A stretch of DNA of 64,000 bases from NCBI RefSeq assembly GCF_018588885.1, contig NZ_JAFFIW010000015.1, forward strand, positions 1-64,000. The letters are read 5' to 3'. The stretch comes from Mesorhizobium sp. dw_380 (GTDB taxonomy: Bacteria; Pseudomonadota; Alphaproteobacteria; Rhizobiales; Rhizobiaceae). Within the stretch, counting starts at the first letter, position 1. Every line of letters starts with the position of its first letter. The notes beneath the pieces are model-generated. The model had not been told where the DNA came from and did no database searches. It saw nothing but the letters and a program-made list of their open reading frames with translations. Of the stretch, positions 8,555 through 17,644 are shown piece after piece. The translations under genes and the position numbers were made by a program.

Positions 8555-9553
8555 ATGCCGACAATGGCTGAGGTCGCGCGCCGCGCCGGCGTGTCGGTTT
8601 CGACCGTTTCGCATGTCATCAACCGGACCCGCTTCGTCTCGCCGGAGAAGGCGCGGCTGATCAATGACGCGATTGCCGCGATGGGCTATCAACCCAACGA
8701 ACTGGCGCGGTCGCTGAAAGTCGCCTCGACCAACAGCGTCGGCCTTGCGATCTCGGCGATTTCCAACCCCTATTTCACCGACATCATCTGCGCGGTGGAG
8801 GCCGAATGCGCGCGCCTCGGCCTCATGGTGTTCCTCTCCGACACGCAGGAGGATCCCGACCGCGAGCTGTCGGTGGTGCGCGCCTTCCACCAGCGGCGTG
8901 TCGATGGCGTTATCCTGGCGCCGTCGGGCGCGCCGCAGCGCGCCATTGACTATCTGGCCGAGAAGAAGCTGCCTTGCGTGCTTATCGACCGCTTCGCCGA
9001 CCCGCGCTTTGACCAGATCGGTGTCGAGAACGAAACGGCGATGCGGGCGCTCATCGACCACGTCGCCTCCTTCGGTCACAAGCGCATCGGCTATCTCGCT
9101 GGCCAGCCGGGCCTGGCGACGACGCGCGAGCGCATCGAGGCTTTTCGCGCTTCGCTGGCCGCGAACGGACTCGAATGCCTGCCGCACTATGTCTCGTGCG
9201 AGAACGTCGACACCGCGAGCGCCACGGCATCGACCCACGCCATCCTGTCCCTGCCGTCGCCACCCACGGCATTGGTCACCGGCAACAATATGACGACCAT
9301 CGGAGCGGTGCGGGCAATCCGCGAAAGGGGCCTCTCGATACCGGGGGATCTGTCGGTTGCCGGTTTCGACGATTTCGAATGGGCCGATTGCTTCGAGCCG
9401 CGACTGACACTCGTCGCGCAGCCCTGCACGGAGATCGGCCGGCAGGCAGCGGCCTTGCTCTGCGCCCGCATTGCGTCGAGCGGTCTCGAGCCGCAGGCAG
9501 TCCGGCTGCAGGCGACGCTGCAGGCCCGGCAATCCGTGGCGAGGCCGGCATGA
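8555..9553 (+). CDS. LacI-family transcriptional regulator of the sugar ABC operon
   Basis: 332 residues. It begins with a textbook LacI DNA-binding head (TMAEVARRAGVSVSTVSHVIN, hinge helix NELARSLK), followed by a periplasmic-binding-protein-like core (VGLAISAISNPYFTDIICAVE, DGVILAPSG, LPCVLIDR, GFDDFEWADCF, TLVAQPCTEIG). The stop overlaps the start of the ATPase gene (ATGA), so regulator and transporter are made from one message. The effector is presumably the imported sugar. Confidence 0.95.
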   Translation: MPTMAEVARRAGVSVSTVSHVINRTRFVSPEKARLINDAIAAMGYQPNELARSLKVASTNSVGLAISAISNPYFTDIICAVEAECARLGLMVFLSDTQEDPDRELSVVRAFHQRRVDGVILAPSGAPQRAIDYLAEKKLPCVLIDRFADPRFDQIGVENETAMRALIDHVASFGHKRIGYLAGQPGLATTRERIEAFRASLAANGLECLPHYVSCENVDTASATASTHAILSLPSPPTALVTGNNMTTIGAVRAIRERGLSIPGDLSVAGFDDFEWADCFEPRLTLVAQPCTEIGRQAAALLCARIASSGLEPQAVRLQATLQARQSVARPA

Positions 9554-11067
9554 GCGCGCCGCTGCTTTCCGTCACCGGTGCAGTCAAGCGCTTCGGCGGT
9601 GTCCAGGCGCTGCGCGGCGTCGACTTCGACCTCAAGGCCGGCGAGATCCACGCACTGCTCGGCGAGAACGGCGCCGGCAAGTCGACCCTCATGAATCTCT
9701 TATCGGGCGTCTACGCGCCAGACGAGGGCACCATCCTCATCGACGGCAAGCCGGTAGCCTTCAACAATCCGCGCGAGGCGCAAGGTGCCGGCATCGCAAC
9801 CATCTTCCAGGAACTCGACCTGGTGCCGACGCTCGACGTCGCGGCCAATTTGTTCCTCGGCCGCGAACTGTTGCGACCGGGCGGCTTCCTCGACGTGCCG
9901 GCGATGCGCAGCGAGGCCCGCAAACGGTTGGAAGCCATCGAGCTTGCCATAGATCCGGCCAGCATGGTCGCCGATCTGTCGATCGGCCAGCGCCAGGTCG
10001 TGGCGATCGTCAAGGCGCTGTCCTACGCCTCGCGCGTGCTGATCATGGACGAGCCTACGGCGGCACTCACGGTCGGCGAGGTCGAAAGGCTGTTCGACAT
10101 CATGCGCAAGCTCGCCGCCAGCGGCGTTGGCATCGTCTATATCTCGCATCGTCTCGAAGAGGTGCCGCAGATCGCCGACCGGGTGACGGTGATGCGCGAC
10201 GGCCGGGTCGCCGGCGTCACCGAGCCGCACGCGCCGCAGGCGGAGCTGGTTCGGCTGCTGGTCGGGCGACCGCTGGACGAGCTTTATCCCGAACGCGCCC
10301 GGACGGCCGGCAAGACGCTGCTCAGCCTGCGCGACGCGAGCTTCAGGCTTGCCCATGAAAGTGCCGGATGGCAGCCGCCGACCGGCATCTCGCTCGACGT
10401 CAACGAGGGTGAGATCGTCGGGCTGGCCGGCATCATGGGGGCAGGGCGCACGGAACTGCTGAGCGCTCTCTATGGCGCCGGACTGTCCGGCCGTTGGGAA
10501 GGCGAGGTCGCCATATCAGGCCGGCCGGTGAGGCTGGATTCGATCAGAGCGGCCCGCGCGGCCGGTATCGCCTTCGTCACCGACGACCGCCGCGGCAGCG
10601 GCCTGATGCTCCGGATGGCGGTTGGCCTCAATCTCGTCATGTCGGTGATCCGCCGCATCTCGCCGGCAGGCCTGATGTCGCCGCGCCGGCAGGCGGATGC
10701 GGTGAGGCAATCCTTCGGCCAGTTCGACATCAGGCCGAAAAACCCCGACATCGCGGTCGGCGCGCTTTCGGGCGGCAACCAGCAGAAGGTGGTGCTGGCG
10801 AAAGAAATCCTCGGCAATCCCCGGCTCCTGCTGCTCGACGAGCCGACGCGCGGCGTCGATGTCGGCGCAAAGGGCGAGATCTATGCGCGGCTGCGGGCGC
10901 TCGCCGCGCAAGGGCTCGGCATCCTGGTCGCCTCCAGCGAGATGCCCGAGCTGATCGGCCTGTGCGATCGCATCGTGGTGCTGCGCCAGGGGCGCAATGT
11001 GGCGGAATTCATCGGCGGCGTCGACGAGCACACGGTGCTTGCCGCGGCAAATGGCAGGGAGGCCTGA
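9550..11067 (+). CDS. Sugar ABC transporter ATP-binding protein, CUT2 (RbsA-type)
   Basis: 505 residues with two tandem ABC domains. The first has Walker A GENGAGKST (about residues 37-45), signature LSIGQRQVV and Walker B VLIMDEPTAA; the second has the degenerate phosphate loop GIMGAGRTEL, signature LSGGNQQKVVLAKE and Walker B LLLLDEPTRGVD, as in RbsA, XylG and MglA. Overlapping start and stop codons couple it to the LacI gene before it and to the permease after it (TGATG). It energises import of a pentose or hexose; the sugar cannot be named from sequence alone. Confidence 0.95.
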   Translation: MSAPLLSVTGAVKRFGGVQALRGVDFDLKAGEIHALLGENGAGKSTLMNLLSGVYAPDEGTILIDGKPVAFNNPREAQGAGIATIFQELDLVPTLDVAANLFLGRELLRPGGFLDVPAMRSEARKRLEAIELAIDPASMVADLSIGQRQVVAIVKALSYASRVLIMDEPTAALTVGEVERLFDIMRKLAASGVGIVYISHRLEEVPQIADRVTVMRDGRVAGVTEPHAPQAELVRLLVGRPLDELYPERARTAGKTLLSLRDASFRLAHESAGWQPPTGISLDVNEGEIVGLAGIMGAGRTELLSALYGAGLSGRWEGEVAISGRPVRLDSIRAARAAGIAFVTDDRRGSGLMLRMAVGLNLVMSVIRRISPAGLMSPRRQADAVRQSFGQFDIRPKNPDIAVGALSGGNQQKVVLAKEILGNPRLLLLDEPTRGVDVGAKGEIYARLRALAAQGLGILVASSEMPELIGLCDRIVVLRQGRNVAEFIGGVDEHTVLAAANGREA

Positions 11068-12122
11068 TGACGCAGGACAAGATTTCGGTCGCGGGGGCGC
11101 CGGTGGTGCCGGCGGCCGCACCAAAGCATCGCGACCCGCTGGCCCTCATCGTGCGCTTCCAGAGCTTGATCGGCCTGGTGCTGGTGGCGATCGGCGGCAT
11201 CATCTTCTCGCCGCGCCGGCATGGCGAGATCCTGTTCCTCAACCCCGACAATATCGCCAACATCGTGCGCGCCGTGTCGGAGACCGGCATCATCGCCATC
11301 GGCATGACCTTCGTTATCATCACCGCCGGCATCGACCTCTCGGTCGGCGCCGTGCTTGGCCTGTCCAGCGTGGTGACCGCATCGATGATGATTTCGGGCG
11401 GCTTTGGCCTCATCCCGACCATTCTTGCCGTGCTGGTCATGGGCATCGTTTTCGGCACGATCCAGGGCACCATCTCCAGCCGCTTCCGGCTCGAGCCGTT
11501 CATCGTCACGCTGGCTGGCCTGCAGGCCGCGCGAGGTCTCGCTCTCGTCGTCTCCGGCAATCAGTACATCAACATTTCCTATGGCGACGGGCCTGGCCTG
11601 GCGCCCCCGGTGTTCGCGGTGCTTGGCGAACGCCTGTTCAGCAACACCGTTCCGGTGGCCACCATCGTGTTCATCGCCTTCGCCGCGATCGCCACAGTGG
11701 TGCTCAACACCACACGTTTCGGCCGCTACGTCTTCGCCGTCGGCGGCAATGAGCGCGCGGCGCGCATTTCCGGCGTGCCGGTCTCGATGGTGAAGATCTC
11801 GGTCTATGCTATCACCGGCTTTGCCTCGGCACTTGCCGGTATCGTGCATGCCGGCCAGTTCAATTTCGGCAGCGCCAATGACGGCATGGGCTACGAGCTC
11901 ACCGCGATCGCCGCCGTGGTCATCGGCGGCACCAGCCTGTTCGGCGGCGCCGGCTCGATGGTCGGCACCGTTGCCGGCACCATCATGCTCGGCGCGCTCG
12001 CCAACATCCTTCAGCTCAACAATATCACCCCCGCCATGCAGTTGCTCGCGACCGCCGCGATCATCGTGCTGGCGGCAGTGCTTCAATCCCTCGTTCGCCG
12101 CCGCGAGGGTTTGGGCCGTTAG
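11067..12122 (+). CDS. Sugar ABC transporter permease, CUT2 (RbsC-type)
   Basis: 351 residues with eight to ten hydrophobic segments and the conserved CUT2 permease loop VGGNERAARISGVPVSMVKISVY. Other family marks are ITAGIDLSVGAVLGLSSV near the N-terminus and AVVIGGTSLFGGAGSMVGTVAG near the C-terminus. As in the family, one permease gene forms the homodimeric channel served by the two-domain ATPase. The ATG overlaps the ATPase stop. Confidence 0.95.
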   Translation: MTQDKISVAGAPVVPAAAPKHRDPLALIVRFQSLIGLVLVAIGGIIFSPRRHGEILFLNPDNIANIVRAVSETGIIAIGMTFVIITAGIDLSVGAVLGLSSVVTASMMISGGFGLIPTILAVLVMGIVFGTIQGTISSRFRLEPFIVTLAGLQAARGLALVVSGNQYINISYGDGPGLAPPVFAVLGERLFSNTVPVATIVFIAFAAIATVVLNTTRFGRYVFAVGGNERAARISGVPVSMVKISVYAITGFASALAGIVHAGQFNFGSANDGMGYELTAIAAVVIGGTSLFGGAGSMVGTVAGTIMLGALANILQLNNITPAMQLLATAAIIVLAAVLQSLVRRREGLGR

Positions 12123-12190
12123 GAGGAAGACGGCGGTAAGTGGACGTCAACCAAGGTCCGGCCCCCCGGCCGACAAGGAGGAGAGCGAAT

Positions 12191-13174
12191 ATGGAAACCA
12201 CAAGAAAAAGGCGTGCCCTCAAGGCCGCGCTTCTGGCAGGCGCTGGCCTGTGCATTGCGGGAACCGCCCAGGCTGCCGACCCGATGGTCAAGGCCTGCGC
12301 CAAGGACGGCCAGTTCATCATCGGGTTTTCGCAGGCGAACAATGCCGAACCCTATCGGCAGCACGTCAATGACGAGCTGACCGCTGCGGCCAAGGAAGTG
12401 CCGGGCTTCACGCTGCAGATCGCCGACGGGGCCGGCAACGTCAACACGCAGACCTCGCAGGTCGACAACTTCATCACCCAGAAGGTCGACCTCCTGCTGA
12501 TCTCGCCCTTCGAGGCGGCACCGCTGACGCCGGCGGTCAAGCGCGCCATGGATGCCGGCATTCCGGTCATCGAACTCGACCGCAAGACGGTTGGCGATCC
12601 CGGCAAGGACTACACCGCCTTCATCGGCGGCGACAATTACAAGATCGCCATGGAAGCGGGCAAATACACCGCCAAGACCCTGCTGCCGGACGGCGGCGAG
12701 GCGGCAGTGCTGGAAGGATTGCCGAGCTCCACGCCGGCCGTCGAACGGCTGAACGGCTTCAAGGATGGCGTGAAGGCGAATGCCAAGATCCAGGTCGTGG
12801 CCGAACAGGCCGCCGACTGGGTGCCGGATAAAGCCCAGACCGCCTTCGCCGCCATGCTGCAGGCGCACCCCGACATCAAGGTGCTCTATGCCTCCAACGA
12901 CATGATGGCGGCCGGCGCGCTGCTTGCCGCCAAGGGCGCCGGCAAGGACGTCAAGATCATCGGCACCGACGGCCTGCCGGGCCCGGCGGGTGGCATCGAA
13001 GCCGTCGCCAAGGGTGACTGGGCGGCGACCTTCACCTACCCGACCGGCGCCAAGGAAGCGATCGACATGTCGAAGAAAATCCTGCTCGACTGCGCGACCT
13101 CGGTGGAGCCGACGGTGACGGTGGAAACGACCGCGATCACGGCCGAGAATGCCAAGGCGTTGGCGGGGAAGTGA
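12191..13174 (+). CDS. Periplasmic sugar-binding protein of the CUT2 importer
   Basis: 327 residues. A Sec signal peptide (METTRKRRALKAALLAGAGL...GTAQA, cleavage near residue 30) is followed by a two-lobed periplasmic binding protein: FIIGFSQANNAEPYRQHVND, VDLLLISPFEA, GIPVIELDRK, AFIGGDNYKIAMEAGKY, DIKVLYASNDMMA, IIGTDGLPGPAGGIEAV. The start follows a strong AAGGAGGAGAG site; the upstream GTG at 12140 is rejected. A terminator follows. A decayed copy of codons 208-254 of this gene is found at 13602-13740. Confidence 0.95.
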   Translation: METTRKRRALKAALLAGAGLCIAGTAQAADPMVKACAKDGQFIIGFSQANNAEPYRQHVNDELTAAAKEVPGFTLQIADGAGNVNTQTSQVDNFITQKVDLLLISPFEAAPLTPAVKRAMDAGIPVIELDRKTVGDPGKDYTAFIGGDNYKIAMEAGKYTAKTLLPDGGEAAVLEGLPSSTPAVERLNGFKDGVKANAKIQVVAEQAADWVPDKAQTAFAAMLQAHPDIKVLYASNDMMAAGALLAAKGAGKDVKIIGTDGLPGPAGGIEAVAKGDWAATFTYPTGAKEAIDMSKKILLDCATSVEPTVTVETTAITAENAKALAGK

Positions 13175-13207
13175 GGGCGATTAGAGCCCGGTGCTGAGGT
13201 TGATGCG

Positions 13208-13235
13208 CAAGGCCCCGGAAGGGGCCTTGTTTTTT
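13208..13235 (+). terminator. Rho-independent terminator of the sugar ABC operon
   Basis: CAAGGCCCC, loop GGAA, GGGGCCTTG, then a run of six T: a 9-bp perfect stem with U tract, 33 bases after the binding-protein stop codon. Confidence 0.95.
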
Positions 13236-13357
13236 GGAGACTGCAAAGACAAGCGTCGGATCCGAGCCGCAACGAACTTCTATGGCTATCTCATCGGTAT
13301 CGGCGGAGCCGCGAATCTGTGTTAAGCCGCCGCTCAATCAACCAAAGGACGACATCT

Positions 13358-13591
13358 GTGAACGAACCGACCGTGGCCCAGGCGACCGAAAATATCTATG
13401 CCTCGCTCCGGGCGGACAATGCCGACATCGACGCGCATATCGCGACGCTCAAGGCGGCGCTGGCACGAGAAGGGATAAAACAGGCGGTGTTCGATCCGGC
13501 CAAGTTGGCGCAGAACAACCGCCAGGGCCGCAAGCTGATGCAGGCCTATTTCCGGCAGCGCGGCGTGAGCGTGAGATTTTCGGACCAGTAG
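13358..13591 (+). CDS. Small hypothetical protein
   Basis: 77 residues, not recognised. The GTG start has AAAGGA 8 bases upstream. The sequence is charged, mostly helical by eye (ENIYASLRADNADIDAHIATLKAAL) and without signal peptide or membrane segment; the tail LMQAYFRQRGVSVRF is strongly basic and could contact nucleic acid. It lies alone between the sugar operon terminator and the decayed binding-protein fragment. Coding is supported by the ribosome site and unbiased amino acid make-up rather than by a known family. Confidence 0.6.
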   Translation: MNEPTVAQATENIYASLRADNADIDAHIATLKAALAREGIKQAVFDPAKLAQNNRQGRKLMQAYFRQRGVSVRFSDQ

Positions 13592-13601
13592 AGCCGCGCC
13601 C

Positions 13602-13740
13602 GGCGACTGGGTGCCGGACATGATGGCCGCCGGCGCCATGCTGCAGGCGCGCCCCGAGATCAAGGCGCTGTATGCCTCGACGACATGATGGCGGCGCGCG
13701 CGCTGCTTGCCGCCAAGGGCACAGGCGATGTCGTCGAGTT
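13602..13740 (+). pseudogene. Decayed partial duplicate of the sugar-binding-protein gene
   Basis: This stretch repeats codons of the intact gene at 12812-12951. Shared blocks include ACTGGGTGCCGGA (13605 vs 12815), GCCATGCTGCAGGCGC (13635 vs 12851) and GCTGCTTGCCGCCAAGGGC near 13702. The register shifts by 6 bases between the first two blocks and by one more base before the third, so the reading frame is destroyed. It has no start or stop of its own. It is a remnant of a tandem duplication or of homologous DNA that has been lost on both sides. Confidence 0.85.
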
Positions 13741-13805
13741 CAGTGGCCCGCAGTTGAGCGACCGTCGAACGCAATTCTTTGATAAGGCTTCGGCCCCTTC
13801 GTGTT

Positions 13806-14699
13806 TTAACGGTCGAGACCCCAAACGTCCGGATTTCGCGCGAAGTACTCGATCAGCATCTCGGTGAGGACCCGGACTTTCCGTGTGGGGTGCTGACCCG
13901 GCGGGCGGACGACATACGCGGCCCCCGAAGGCACCGGATAGCGTGTCATGATCGGGACCAGCGCGCCGGAGGCCACATATGCATGTGTGATGCAATCAGG
14001 GAGCCAGGCGATGCCGAGACCTGCCGCCGCCGCGGCGGCAAGCGCCGTGGCGCTGTCGGCCTTGAACCTGCCCTGCGGCTGGACCGTGACGATCTTGTCG
14101 CCATCCATGAACTGCCAGGCTTCCGTTCCCTGCATGAGGGCCTGATGGGTGACGAGTTCGTCCAGGGTTTCGGGTGATCCGTGCGCTTCGATATAATCCG
14201 GGCTGGCGACAAGCTTTCCATGGATCGGCCCGACGCGCTTCGCGATCAGGTTGGAGTCCTGAAGGTAGGCGCCCCGGATCGCGCAATCGAAACCCTCTGC
14301 GATGAGATCGACGAAGCGATCGCTGTAGGAGGTATGAATGTGAAGCTGCGGGTGCTGGCGCGCCATTTCCGCGAGCACCGGGGCGAAATGGGTTGGGCCG
14401 AAAGTAAGCGGCATGGCAACCCTCAGGCGGCCGCGAAGGTCGCCGGTCGGGAGGATCGTTTCCCTAGCCGTATCGATCTCGGCGCTGGCTCGGGCCGCAT
14501 GGTCTCTGAACGTGATCCCCGCTTCCGTGAGCGCGGCGCCGCGGGTCGTTCGTGCAAGAAGCTGGACGCCAAGCTCTGCTTCAACCCGAAAGAGCCGTCG
14601 ACTGACGATTGACTTGGAGACGCCAAGCCGGCGCGCGGCGGCCGATACGCCCCCTGCATCGGCCACTGCGACGAATGTCTGCAGATCTTCGATGTCCAA
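13806..14699 (-). CDS. LysR-family transcriptional regulator
   Basis: 297 residues. The N-terminal winged helix reads MDIEDLQTFVAVADAGGVS, AAARRLGVSKSIVSRRLFRVE, followed by the linker helix and a periplasmic-binding-like effector domain (RLRVAMPLTFGPTHFAPVLAE, DCAIRGAYLQDSNLIAKRV, GLGIAWLPDC). It is divergent from the cysteine hydrolase at 14854 with 154 bases between starts, the usual LysR arrangement, so control of that gene and of the chloroperoxidase-like hydrolase behind it is likely. Confidence 0.94.
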   Translation of the reverse strand: MDIEDLQTFVAVADAGGVSAAARRLGVSKSIVSRRLFRVEAELGVQLLARTTRGAALTEAGITFRDHAARASAEIDTARETILPTGDLRGRLRVAMPLTFGPTHFAPVLAEMARQHPQLHIHTSYSDRFVDLIAEGFDCAIRGAYLQDSNLIAKRVGPIHGKLVASPDYIEAHGSPETLDELVTHQALMQGTEAWQFMDGDKIVTVQPQGRFKADSATALAAAAAAGLGIAWLPDCITHAYVASGALVPIMTRYPVPSGAAYVVRPPGQHPTRKVRVLTEMLIEYFARNPDVWGLDR

Positions 14700-14853
14700 T
14701 TCGGCGTTCCTCGTTTCGCGACACAGCTTGCCTGACTATGGCACTACCGCACCACCAAGAGGAACAGCAAATTGCGTCCAGACAACGTCGCCCGCCGGCG
14801 CATGTCTCCCGTGAACCCATCGCCGTCCATGGCGGCAGAGAAAGGAAGTCTTG

Positions 14854-15504
14854 ATGACCCCTCGTAACGGCCTCGATTCGCTTCTTCGTCCCGAAGATTC
14901 GGTCCTCGTTCTGATCGATCACCAACCTTATCAACTCGCGAACCTGAACAGCCACGATCCGCATATGGTGGTCAACAACACGACCGCGCTGGCGAAGCTA
15001 GCAAAAGCCTTCAATGTTCCGACCATTCTCACCAGCGTGATCGCGGCGCGCGGTGGACTTCTCTTTAAGCAGATCACCGACGTATTTCCGGACCAGGAAG
15101 TCATCGATCGCACCTGGGTGAACACCTGGCAGGACGAGAATGTGGTGAACGTCGTCAAGGCGACCGGACGCAAGCAGCTGATAATCGCCGGCCTGTGGAC
15201 CGAGGTCTGCGTCGCAATGCCTGTCATCCAGGCCGCCGGCGAAGGCTGGGACGTGACCGTGATCACCGACGCGTCGGGCGGGATTTCGAAGGAGTCTCAC
15301 GAAGTTGCCATCCAGCGAATGATCGCGGCCGGCGCGAACGTGATGACCGTGATGGCGCTCGCTGGCGAATGGCAACGCGATTGGGCGCGCACCGAGCATG
15401 TCGAGGAGCTGACCGAGATTCTCATCCAGCACTTCGGCGGCAGCGGCATCGCGTATCTTTGGGAGCAGCAGCTCCTCAACACGCCGGTGCCGAGCAAAGG
15501 CTGA
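14854..15504 (+). CDS. Isochorismatase-like cysteine hydrolase (YcaC type)
   Basis: 216 residues. The catalytic triad of the family can be placed: Asp22 in LVLIDHQ, Lys107 in ATGRKQLIIAG and Cys119 in LWTEVCVAMP. The length and the C-terminal segment RTEHVEELTEILIQHFGG fit the YcaC branch, whose substrate is unknown. The ATG is used, with AAAGGAAG upstream, rather than the TTG one codon earlier. It is followed by an alpha/beta hydrolase, a pairing also common in other proteobacteria under LysR control. Confidence 0.92.
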   Translation: MTPRNGLDSLLRPEDSVLVLIDHQPYQLANLNSHDPHMVVNNTTALAKLAKAFNVPTILTSVIAARGGLLFKQITDVFPDQEVIDRTWVNTWQDENVVNVVKATGRKQLIIAGLWTEVCVAMPVIQAAGEGWDVTVITDASGGISKESHEVAIQRMIAAGANVMTVMALAGEWQRDWARTEHVEELTEILIQHFGGSGIAYLWEQQLLNTPVPSKG

Positions 15505-15673
15505 CCCGGGCCGGGATGGCGAGCATTCCGGTGAGGGTCGGGATCGATCCGTTCGCCGGCCCTCGCCATCCTCGCCTCACGGGGAGGCGTTCTACCGAAA
15601 CAAATCCGCTCATGTGCGGCCACTGCGTGTGATCCCACCCGCCGCCTTTTGAACAACTCGCGGAGACTCCTCG

Positions 15674-16660
15674 ATGCCTCCCACCTTCACCCTCGGCCTG
15701 CCGCTCAACCGCCGCGACGTCCTGATCTCGGCCTCGGCGCTCAGCGCAAGTTTCGCCCTTTCACTGGGTACCGCGCGTGCCGCGGGGCCTGGCACCCACG
15801 ACACTCCAGAAGGAGAACACACCATGGGCTTTGTCACGACCGACGACGACGTACGGATTTTCTATAAGGACTGGGGTCCCAAGGACGCCCAGCCCATCGT
15901 TTTTCACCATGGCTGGCCGCTCAGCTCCGACGACTGGGACGCGCAGATGCTTTTCTTCCTGTCGAAGGGCTATCGTGTCGTCGCGCATGACCGGCGCGGC
16001 CACGGACGCTCGGAGCAGGTCGCCGACGGCCACGACATCGATCACTACGCGGCCGACGCGTTTGCCGTCGCCAAGGCGCTGGACCTGAAGAACGCGGTTC
16101 ACATCGGCCATTCCACCGGTGGTGGCGAAGTGGCACGGTACGTGGCGCGACATGGCGAACCTGCCGGCCGGGTGGCCAAGGCCGTCCTAGTCGCTGCCAT
16201 TCCGCCGCTGATGCTGAAGACCGACGACAACCCCGAAGGCACGCCGATGGAGGTCTTCGACGGCTTTCGAACGGCACTGGCCGGCAACCGTGCACAGTTC
16301 TTCCGCAACGTCCCGTCAGGCCCGTTCTACGGCTTCAACCGCGAGGGCGCGGCGGTCCATGAAGGCGTGATCCAGAACTGGTGGCGGCAGGGCATGATGG
16401 GTAGCGCCAAGGCGCACTACGACGGCATCAAGGCCTTCTCGGAAACGGACCAGACCGATGACCTCAAGGCGATCACCGTGCCGATACTGGTGCTGCACGG
16501 TGAGGACGACCAGGTCGTTCCGATCGCCGCCTCGGCTTTGAAGGCGGTCAAGCTGCTGCCGAACGGTTCGTTGAAGACCTATCCCGATTTCTCGCACGGG
16601 ATGCTGACAGTGAACGCTGATGTGCTGAACGCCGACCTTCTGGAGTTTGTCACGACCTGA
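15674..16660 (+). CDS. Alpha/beta hydrolase, non-haem chloroperoxidase-like, with Tat-type signal
   Basis: 328 residues as drawn. Residues 51-328 are a full cofactor-free chloroperoxidase/arylesterase: FHHGWPLSSDDWD with the oxyanion HG, nucleophile Ser147 in GHSTGG, acid Asp in HGEDDQVVP and His in FSHGML. Residues 1-38 carry a twin-arginine-like leader (LNRRDVL, then a hydrophobic stretch ending TARAAG). Family members usually begin at the equivalent of Met51 (MGFVTTDDDV), and here that ATG (15824) has its own AAGGAG 8 bases upstream. An exported and a cytoplasmic form may therefore both be made. Confidence 0.92.
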   Translation: MPPTFTLGLPLNRRDVLISASALSASFALSLGTARAAGPGTHDTPEGEHTMGFVTTDDDVRIFYKDWGPKDAQPIVFHHGWPLSSDDWDAQMLFFLSKGYRVVAHDRRGHGRSEQVADGHDIDHYAADAFAVAKALDLKNAVHIGHSTGGGEVARYVARHGEPAGRVAKAVLVAAIPPLMLKTDDNPEGTPMEVFDGFRTALAGNRAQFFRNVPSGPFYGFNREGAAVHEGVIQNWWRQGMMGSAKAHYDGIKAFSETDQTDDLKAITVPILVLHGEDDQVVPIAASALKAVKLLPNGSLKTYPDFSHGMLTVNADVLNADLLEFVTT

Positions 16661-16800
16661 AGTGGCTGCGAGGCGCGGCTCTCAGCACTGTCCCCCAGTA
16701 CGAGCCGACGCTTGAGAAGGTGCGTGTGCGTAGGTGCAGTACAAGAACTCCATCTCGCAGCTCCGCCATGTTAGGATCCGGTCCCCGGGGTCACACGCCA

Positions 16801-17448
16801 ATGCTAGCCAACTACGAGATCGACCAGGTTGGTGTGATCCACCAGATCGACGCCACACCGATCAAGTACGATAAGCAATACATGTCCTATTACGAGGATC
16901 TGAGCGACCGCACCATCAAGCTCGGATATCAGCGGCTTGGCTGGGTGTTGGGGATATCAGGTGAGATACCTCGGTCCGTGCTGGAGATTGGCTATGGCAC
17001 CGGTACATTCGTCGAGGCCGCGAAGATTACCGGGGTTGCGGACTGCGCCGGCTGCGACATCACCAGGTTTCCGCTGCCCAAGGGCGTGCGCTTTGTCGAT
17101 TGGGATGAGGCGCTCGCCGGCGCGTGGGATCTCGTCGCCATGTTCGACGTGCTCGAGCACATCCCTGACCTGGGTTTCCTCGCCCGCCTCCAGGCCCGCC
17201 ACCTGGCCATCGCCGTTCCTTATTGCCGCTGGCGCGAGCTCGGGGCGGATGGCGACGCGTGGTTCCGGACGTGGCGCATGCGTCTGCCCAACGAGCACCT
17301 GCACCATTTCGACCGGAACTCGCTGGTGGCGCTGCTGGCACACCACGGCTTTGAACGCGTGACGCTGAACGGCTTCGAGGACGGGATCAGGCTGCGGCCG
17401 GGCGAAACGGGTCCGAATATTCTGTCTGGGTTTTTTAGAAAGCTATAG
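16801..17448 (+). CDS. Class I SAM-dependent methyltransferase
   Basis: 215 residues from MLANYEIDQVGV. Motif I is VLEIGYGTGTF and motif IV is LVAMFDVLEHIPD, as in Methyltransf_23/UbiG-like enzymes; the tail HLHHFDRNSLVALLAHHGFERV is also usual there. The N-terminal YDKQYMSYYEDLSDRTIKLGYQR resembles methyltransferases of glycan and natural-product clusters. Upstream in-frame starts exist (16720, 16768) but have no better ribosome site. No neighbour suggests the acceptor. Confidence 0.85.
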   Translation: MLANYEIDQVGVIHQIDATPIKYDKQYMSYYEDLSDRTIKLGYQRLGWVLGISGEIPRSVLEIGYGTGTFVEAAKITGVADCAGCDITRFPLPKGVRFVDWDEALAGAWDLVAMFDVLEHIPDLGFLARLQARHLAIAVPYCRWRELGADGDAWFRTWRMRLPNEHLHHFDRNSLVALLAHHGFERVTLNGFEDGIRLRPGETGPNILSGFFRKL

Positions 17449-17569
17449 AGACCGGTTTCCTCCGCGGCTGCGGTGAGTGTCATGCCTTCTGCCTGGTGAG
17501 CCGGTCCAGCCCATCCACAATCTCGCGCGACAACAGGGGTTGACATTATCGAGAAACATCGCTTCAAAC

Positions 17570-17588
17570 GTAATGTTATTACATATTG
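17570..17588. promoter_or_regulatory. Zur-like operator upstream of the B12-controlled importer
   Basis: GTAATGTTATTACATATTG contains the core ATGTTATTACAT, which matches the Zur boxes known to me for Agrobacterium and other rhizobia (ATGTTAT-A/T-ACAT centre). It lies 57 bases upstream of the riboswitch and about 25 bases after a TTGACA hexamer (17540-17545), a position where a repressor could block transcription. Assignment is by motif resemblance only. Confidence 0.55.
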
Positions 17589-17644
17589 AGCAGAGGGCGT
17601 GGTATCGCAAAAACTCATTGCGATGCGTTCGATGGAAATCTACG

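Noticed and set aside
10881..12086. Minus-strand frame opposite the sugar ABC genes
   Set aside because: Compositional shadow of the permease and ATPase; no domain or ribosome site.
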